Below are positions 58,856-64,000 of a DNA stretch of 64,000 nt, piece by piece. A program made the position numbers and the translations under genes. Source of the DNA: Arthrobacter horti (GTDB lineage: Bacteria; Actinomycetota; Actinomycetes; Actinomycetales; Micrococcaceae); assembly GCF_030731045.1 (NCBI RefSeq), contig NZ_JAVALS010000004.1:186001-250000 (forward strand), given 5' to 3'. The notes under the pieces are model-generated. The model searched no databases. It had not been told where the DNA came from and saw only the letters and a list, made by a program, of their open reading frames with translations. The stretch's first letter is position 1. Every line of letters starts with the position of its first letter.

Positions 58856-59143
58856 ATGAGAATTCCGACGCCCAGCCTGGCACACCACACCCGTCGAATC
58901 GCACCGCATGGACGGGCGAGGGCGGTCACCGCCACCCTCGCAACCACGGTGGCGTGCCTTGCCACCGTACTGCTGGCACGTGCGCTGCCGGCACCCACCG
59001 AACGTTCCGAACGTGGCGACGTGCCCGGCTGGGTCATGGTCACGCTCATGACAGCGGCCCTGGTGGCTCTGCTTCTGGCCGTGGCCGGTCCGGCGCTGGA
59101 AGGGCTTTTCAAGCAAGCCATCGACACGGTCACCAGGAAGTAG
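58856..59143 (+). CDS. Pilin-like small membrane protein (DUF4244/Flp-like)
   Basis: The 95-residue protein has a basic N-terminus with one hydrophobic stretch (about 23-42), then ERGDVPGWVMVTLMTAALVAL and a C-terminal helix LEGLFKQAIDTVTRK. Position and layout match the small Rv3656c-type gene in mycobacterial tad operons, the putative pilin. A Gly before the hydrophobic segment could be a prepilin cleavage point, but the Glu at +5 typical of Flp pilins is absent. It follows tadC and precedes two TadE-like genes. Confidence 0.7.
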   Translation: MRIPTPSLAHHTRRIAPHGRARAVTATLATTVACLATVLLARALPAPTERSERGDVPGWVMVTLMTAALVALLLAVAGPALEGLFKQAIDTVTRK

Positions 59144-59148
59144 CGTCT

Positions 59149-59535
59149 ATGGCGCGGCATCGGGGATCCTGCGAGCAAGGATCGGCTGTGGTCGACTTCG
59201 TCCTGGTCGCCGGGCTCATGACGGCGCTCTTCCTGGGGATCCTCCAGCTCACCGTGATCCTGCACGTCCGCAACACCCTGGTGGACGCGGCGTCCTCCGG
59301 GGCCCGGTACGGCGCCCTCGCGGACCGGACGGCCGCGGATGCGAAGGGCCGGACGGAGGATCTCATCGGCTCGGCGGTCGGAAACACCTTCTCCCAGGAC
59401 GTCACGGCCGACGAACAGCAGGTGGATGGCCGACGGATCGTCACCGTGACCGTGCGCTCGCCGTTTCCAGCCCTGGGCCTGCTGGGCCCCTCGCTCGCCT
59501 TGGAGGTGAGTGGTCATGCTGCTCGGCATGCCTGA
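59149..59535 (+). CDS. TadE-like minor pilin
   Basis: A 128-residue protein with a short basic leader, GSAVVDFVLVAGLMTALFLGIL (a TadE-type hydrophobic segment where DF replaces the more usual EF) and LTVILHVRNTLVDAASSGAR. It is predicted to be a pseudopilin with one N-terminal helix and a small external domain. The ATG is five bases after the previous stop; GGAAG is the only ribosome-like site. Confidence 0.82.
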   Translation: MARHRGSCEQGSAVVDFVLVAGLMTALFLGILQLTVILHVRNTLVDAASSGARYGALADRTAADAKGRTEDLIGSAVGNTFSQDVTADEQQVDGRRIVTVTVRSPFPALGLLGPSLALEVSGHAARHA

Positions 59536-59974
59536 TCTCCGGCGGCTCCTCCACGCCGGCGAGGACTCACAGGAAGAGGGGAGCGCCGCGGTGGAGTTCG
59601 TCTTCCTCTCGCTGCTTCTGATGGTCCCGGTCCTCTACTTCGTCATCACGGTCGCCCAGATCCAGGCGGCCGGGTTCGCAGCTGCCGGGGCCTCCGACCA
59701 GGCCGCCAAGGTGGCCGCGACGTCCGGTGACGACGTCTCGGCCGGCCGTGCCGTGGATCAGGCCGTCACCATGGCGCTGTCGGACCAGGGCTTGCCCCGG
59801 AGTGCGGCCGCCGTGCGTGTCGACTGCCAGCCTTCGGACTGCCGTGCGCCCGGGACAGCCGTCACGGTCCAGGTGGAGGTGACGGTCCCACTGCCGTTCA
59901 CCCCGCCGGGAGTGGGCCTGAACGCGGCCCACGTGTCGTCGAGCGGGACGCAGATCGTCGGGAGGTTCAGGTGA
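59516..59974 (+). CDS. TadE/TadF-like pseudopilin
   Basis: This 152-residue protein has the standard TadE-type start EEGSAAVEFVFLSLLLMVPV (helix about 22-45), then a Cys pair (VDCQPSDC) in the external part. The ATG at 59516 follows GGAGG by nine bases. It overlaps the first TadE-like gene by 20 bases. Confidence 0.82.
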   Translation: MLLGMPDLRRLLHAGEDSQEEGSAAVEFVFLSLLLMVPVLYFVITVAQIQAAGFAAAGASDQAAKVAATSGDDVSAGRAVDQAVTMALSDQGLPRSAAAVRVDCQPSDCRAPGTAVTVQVEVTVPLPFTPPGVGLNAAHVSSSGTQIVGRFR

Positions 59975-60420
59975 CCGGAACGGCAAGCGATTCCGAGCGG
60001 GGGAGTGTCAACATCCTCGCCCTCGGTTACCTGGTCATCGCCTTGCTGGCCGCCGTCGTTCTCATGGCCGCCTCATCGGTCTACCTGGAGCACAAGAAGC
60101 TGCTGTCGCTCGCCGACGGGGCGGCGGCATCCGCCGCGGACACCTTCGACGTCGCCGGGATCGGCGGCGCCGGACAGGGCGCCGTGGTGCGGCTCGATGA
60201 CGGCCGGGTCCAGGCCGCGAGCACCGAATACCTCCGGCGCAGTCCCGAGGCGGCCCGCATGGAGGGTGTGCGTGTCCTGGCGGCCTCCGGCAGCCAGGAC
60301 GGCCGGACCGCCCGGGTCACCCTGCAGGCTCTCGCACGCCCGCCCATCGTGAGTGCCTTCCTCCCGGACGGGATCGTCCTGGAGGCGAGCTCGACGGCGC
60401 GTGCCCGGCTCATGCGCTGA
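59971..60420 (+). CDS. TadG-like protein (Rv3654c type)
   Basis: A 149-residue protein with SERGSVNILALGYLVIALLAAVV (helix about 14-36), then an ADGAAASAADTFD segment and a small external domain. It matches the last small gene of actinobacterial tad operons. The GTGA start overlaps the preceding gene. No prepilin peptidase (TadV) gene is in the operon. Confidence 0.8.
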   Translation: MTGTASDSERGSVNILALGYLVIALLAAVVLMAASSVYLEHKKLLSLADGAAASAADTFDVAGIGGAGQGAVVRLDDGRVQAASTEYLRRSPEAARMEGVRVLAASGSQDGRTARVTLQALARPPIVSAFLPDGIVLEASSTARARLMR

Positions 60421-60469
60421 CCGTCCGTCGTCGTGTGCCGCGGCCGCACGGAAGCCTCGTGGGATGCCG

Positions 60470-60475
60470 TAGTCT
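60470..60475 (+). promoter_or_regulatory. Putative -10 box TAGTCT for prfB
   Basis: TAGTCT ends nine bases before the prfB ATG, which implies a very short or absent leader. The 64-base gap after the tad operon would therefore contain the prfB promoter. No clear -35 is visible. Confidence 0.4.
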
Positions 60476-60484
60476 TGGAAGACC

Positions 60485-61600
60485 ATGGCTGAGACTGATT
60501 TTCCCGCAGAGATCCGCGCCCTGAGGGCCACCTACGACTCGATCGCCCAGGTGACGGACATCGACTCCCTCCGCCGGGATATCGCCGAGCTGAGCGAAAA
60601 GGCCGGCGCCCCGGACCTCTGGGACGACCCGGCAGCCGCTCAGGTTGTCACCTCCAAGCTCTCCCACCGCCAGTCCGAGCTGGAGCGCCTGATCAAGCTC
60701 TCCGACCGCATCGATGATCTGGAGGTCCTGGTGGAACTCGGCCAGGAGGCCGGTGACGAGGACTCCCTCATCGAGGCGGACAATGAGCTCGCCTCCGTCC
60801 GCTCCGCCCTGGAGCAGCTTGAGGTGGTCACTCTTCTGTCGGGCGACTACGACGAGCGCGAGGCCGTGGTGACCATCCGCGCCGGCGCCGGCGGTGTGGA
60901 CGCCGCCGACTTCGCCGAAATGCTCATGCGCATGTACCTCCGCTGGGCCGAACGCCACGGCCACTCCACCAAGGTCATGGACACGTCCTACGCTGAAGAG
61001 GCCGGCCTGAAGTCCGTCACCTTCGAGGTCAACGCGCCGTACGCCTACGGCACCCTCAGCGTCGAGGCCGGCACCCACCGTCTGGTGCGCATCAGCCCCT
61101 TCGACAACCAGGGCCGCCGCCAGACCTCCTTCGCCGCTGTGGAGGTCATCCCGCTCATCGAGCAGACCGACCACATCGACATCCCGGACAACGAGATCCG
61201 CGTGGACGTCTTCCGCTCCTCCGGTCCCGGCGGCCAGTCCGTGAACACCACGGACTCCGCCGTCCGCCTGACCCACCTCCCCACGGGCGTGGTGGTCTCC
61301 ATGCAGAACGAGAAGTCCCAGATCCAGAACCGCGCCGCCGCCATGCGTGTGCTGCAGTCCCGCCTCCTGCTGCTGAAGAAGGAGCAGGAAGACGCGGAGA
61401 AGAAGGCTCTGGCCGGTGACATCAAGGCGTCCTGGGGCGATCAGATGCGCTCCTACGTCCTGAACCCGTACCAGATGGTCAAGGACCTGCGCACCAACCA
61501 CGAGGTCGGCAATACGAGCGCAGTGCTCGACGGCGACATCGACGACTTCATCGACGCCGGCATCCGCTGGCGTGCTGATGGCCGTAAGACCGAGGACTGA
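60485..61600 (+). CDS. prfB: Peptide chain release factor 2
   Basis: RF2 ends translation at UGA and UAA. The 371-residue protein has the SPF anticodon-mimic tripeptide ([11 protein letters not shown]) and the catalytic GGQ loop ([14 protein letters not shown]). The reading frame is continuous; there is no early in-frame UGA as in the frameshift-controlled E. coli gene. The ATG is close to the likely transcription start. The order prfB-ftsE-ftsX is standard in actinobacteria. Confidence 0.96.
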   Translation: MAETDFPAEIRALRATYDSIAQVTDIDSLRRDIAELSEKAGAPDLWDDPAAAQVVTSKLSHRQSELERLIKLSDRIDDLEVLVELGQEAGDEDSLIEADNELASVRSALEQLEVVTLLSGDYDEREAVVTIRAGAGGVDAADFAEMLMRMYLRWAERHGHSTKVMDTSYAEEAGLKSVTFEVNAPYAYGTLSVEAGTHRLVRISPFDNQGRRQTSFAAVEVIPLIEQTDHIDIPDNEIRVDVFRSSGPGGQSVNTTDSAVRLTHLPTGVVVSMQNEKSQIQNRAAAMRVLQSRLLLLKKEQEDAEKKALAGDIKASWGDQMRSYVLNPYQMVKDLRTNHEVGNTSAVLDGDIDDFIDAGIRWRADGRKTED

Positions 61601-61684
61601 CCCCACACGCTCCCTGGCCTCGCAAGCTCGGCCCGGGACCCTCGCGCGCGGGCCCGGCCCACTCGCTCCCGCTCCACCTGCGAC

Positions 61685-61709
61685 ACGCCGCCCGATGAGG
61701 GCGGCGTTT
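61685..61709 (+). terminator. Intrinsic terminator after prfB
   Basis: ACGCCGCCC and GGGCGGCGT form a 9-bp stem with loop GATGA, followed by TT. It lies about 85 bases after prfB and 115 before ftsE. The T-run is short. Confidence 0.6.
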
Positions 61710-61824
61710 CCAGTATGCGGACATAGACTCGTGAAGCCGGTGCCATCACTTCCCCCAAGACCAGGCCCGGGCACCGGCCGCTGGAGCGGCTTCCCCATGC
61801 CCGCCCGCGGGGCTGTGGGAAGCC

Positions 61825-62555
<731 letters not shown>

Positions 62556-62559
<4 letters not shown>

Positions 62560-63470
62560 GGCCCATGTTCATCTTCGGTGAGATCGTCAACGGTCTGCGC
62601 CGCAACCTCTCCATGTTCATCTCCGTGGTCCTGGTGACCTTCGTGTCCCTGACCTTCGTGGGCGCCGCCGGCATGCTGCAGATGCAGATCAACCAGATGA
62701 AGGGCTACTGGTACGACAAGGTCCAGGTGGCCATCTTCCTCTGCAGCCCGGGTTCCACCACGGCGAACTGCTCCTCCGGCCCCGTCACCAAGGAGCAGCA
62801 GGACAATCTGCGCAAGCTGCTGGATTCGGACGCCGTGCGCCAGTACGTGAACGACTACCAGTTCGAGTCGCAGCAGGAGGCGTACGCGCACTTCAAGGAG
62901 CAGTTCGCCAACTCGCCGATCGTGGACTCCGTGACCCCGGATCAGCTGCCCTCCTCCTTCCGCGTCAACCTCAAGGACCCGCAGAAGTACCAGATCATCT
63001 CGGAGAGCTTCTCCTCCCAGCCTGGGGTGGAGAGCGTGATCGACCAGCGCCAGATCTTGGAGAAGCTGTTCTCCGCGATGAACACCGCGTCGATCGTGGC
63101 GATCGGCATCGCCGCCATCATGATCGTCTGCGCGGCCCTCCTGATCGCCACCACCATCAGGCTCTCAGCCTTCATGCGGCGCAAGGAGACCGCCATCATG
63201 CGCCTGGTGGGCGCGTCCAAGGCCGTGATCCAATTGCCGTTCATCCTGGAAGGCGTGCTGGCGGCAGTGGTGGGGGCACTCCTGGCGTCCGGCGCCATCT
63301 GGGCGATCTCGCACTTCTTCCTCACCGGTTACCTGGCGGATCAGTACAAGCAGACCGCCTTCATCTCCGACGCCCAGACCCTCTGGCTCGTCCCCGCCTT
63401 GATCGCCCTGGGCGCGGTCATCGCGGGCGTCTCGTCCCTGTTCACCCTCCGTAAGCCGCTCAACGCCTAG
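62556..63470 (+). CDS. ftsX: FtsX, membrane part of the FtsEX complex
   Basis: The 304-residue protein has one N-terminal helix (FISVVLVTFVSLTFVGAAGM), an extracellular domain (about residues 45-175) with a cysteine pair (FLCSPG, NCSSG), then three helices with FMRRKETAIMRLVGASKAVI between them. The external domain contacts wall hydrolases. The next gene, a secreted coiled-coil protein, is a likely partner. Confidence 0.95.
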
Positions 63471-63525
63471 GCCCCAAGAGAAGCCGGCCTCCCCACCGGG
63501 AGACCGGCCCATGGAAAGGACCGCA

Positions 63526-64000
63526 GTGAAGACTCCCGGACCAACAACGCGGCGTCGTGCCCGGCAGAACGCCGGGCACGACGGCGCCGCATCCACCCGC
63601 TCACTGGTGCGCCGCGCGGCATCGGTCTCCGCCGTCGTCGCCCTTCTGCTGGCCGCCGGCATCGCGCCGAGCCGTGCCGACGACCTCGATGACCAGCAGC
63701 AGCAATTGCAGAACCGGGCCGCCGATGTGCAGTCCTCGCTGGAGTTCCTGGACGGCAAGATCGCCAAGTCCGCGGCGGACCTGACGCTGTTCCAGGGGCA
63801 GCTGCCGGGCGCGCAGAAGGCCCTTTCCGATGCACAGGGAAGGGTCGCCTCCGCAACCGCCGAGGCCGCTGCTCTGGCGGCCCGCGTCGACGCGGCGCAG
63901 CAGAGCAAGGCGCGGCTGGGCCGGCAGATCGAGCAGGACCAGGCGCAGTCCGAGGACACCAGGAAGCTGATCGGGCAGATCGCCACCCAGGCGTACAAGT
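63526..64000 (+). CDS. Secreted coiled-coil protein, probable FtsX-linked wall hydrolase (3' truncated by window edge)
   Basis: The frame is open from a GTG at 63526 to the window end (158 codons), with GGAAAGGA just upstream. The product begins with a basic region and a signal peptide (ASVSAVVALLLAAGIAPSRA, about residues 37-56). A glutamine- and alanine-rich coiled coil follows (DDLDDQQQQLQNRAADVQ, AQKALSDAQGRVASATAEAA, ARLGRQIEQDQAQSEDTRK). This is the layout of EnvC/PcsB/RipC-like activators or hydrolases that FtsX regulates; the M23 or NlpC/P60 domain would lie beyond the edge. An imperfect hairpin (63483-63508) separates it from ftsX. Confidence 0.75.
   Translation, partial: MKTPGPTTRRRARQNAGHDGAASTRSLVRRAASVSAVVALLLAAGIAPSRADDLDDQQQQLQNRAADVQSSLEFLDGKIAKSAADLTLFQGQLPGAQKALSDAQGRVASATAEAAALAARVDAAQQSKARLGRQIEQDQAQSEDTRKLIGQIATQAYK

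Noticed and set aside
60485..61600. Programmed frameshift in prfB
   Set aside because: The reading frame is continuous from the ATG, with no early in-frame stop.

Overview
The window is one continuous stretch of high-GC, gene-dense chromosome from an actinobacterium, most likely an Arthrobacter-like member of the Micrococcaceae. The assignment rests on recognised proteins and gene order, not on a database search. The first 20 kb follows the mycobacterial order mtrB-lpqB-comF-hpf-secA-(Rv3235-like), then pdtaS next to whiB1. There is a 1624-residue NAD-glutamate dehydrogenase, and many start codons are GTG. No tRNA, rRNA, CRISPR array, insertion sequence or prophage gene was seen. No stretch above 300 bases lacks a gene; the largest gap is 20003-20287.

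Region 1 (1-10.8 kb) holds the end of mtrB, lpqB, comF, hpf, a YcaQ-like glycosylase gene, secA, a small Rv3235-like gene, a LysM membrane protein, an unknown protein and a small BldC/excisionase-type HTH protein. Region 2 (11.1-13.2 kb) is a SAF-domain (CpaB/RcpC-like) and CpaE/MinD-like ATPase pair. These look like the detached first half of a Tad/Flp pilus system whose second half lies at 55.8-60.4 kb. Region 3 (13.2-24.1 kb) has glutamate dehydrogenase, PdtaS, WhiB1, a small membrane protein and an orphan FHA-FtsK (EssC-like) ATPase.

Region 4 (24.2-55.6 kb) is a large cell-envelope glycan island. It opens with glf-glfT2-wzm-wzt, which would make and export a galactofuranose polymer. An OafB-type acyltransferase, a Tat-type binding lipoprotein, a DUF6541 membrane protein and two GT2 enzymes around a DUF2304 protein follow. 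Then comes a near-complete legionaminic-acid (nonulosonate) pathway at 38.0-47.0 kb: a GDP-sugar pyrophosphorylase with CBS domains, LegB, LegC, a NeuD-like acetyltransferase, LegG, LegI and LegF, with PtmA- and PtmF-like oxidoreductases. Two related flippases, a second acyltransferase, a GT-C-like membrane protein, another GT2 and a secreted GH25 lysozyme with six LGFP repeats close the island. The simplest reading is a surface glycopolymer containing galactofuranose and a legionaminic-type sugar, plus the enzyme to remodel the wall around it.

Region 5 (55.8-60.4 kb) is the tad operon: tadA, tadB, tadC, a pilin-like protein, two TadE-like proteins and a TadG-like protein. Region 6 (60.4-64 kb) is prfB, ftsE, ftsX and the start of a secreted coiled-coil protein, probably an FtsEX-controlled wall hydrolase that runs off the window.

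Notable non-coding structure includes a CRP-type palindrome before whiB1, TTGATG repeats phased at 10 bp before the LysM gene, DnaA-box-like motifs before both halves of the tad system, strong hairpins between convergent genes, and a terminator-like hairpin inside the YcaQ-like gene.
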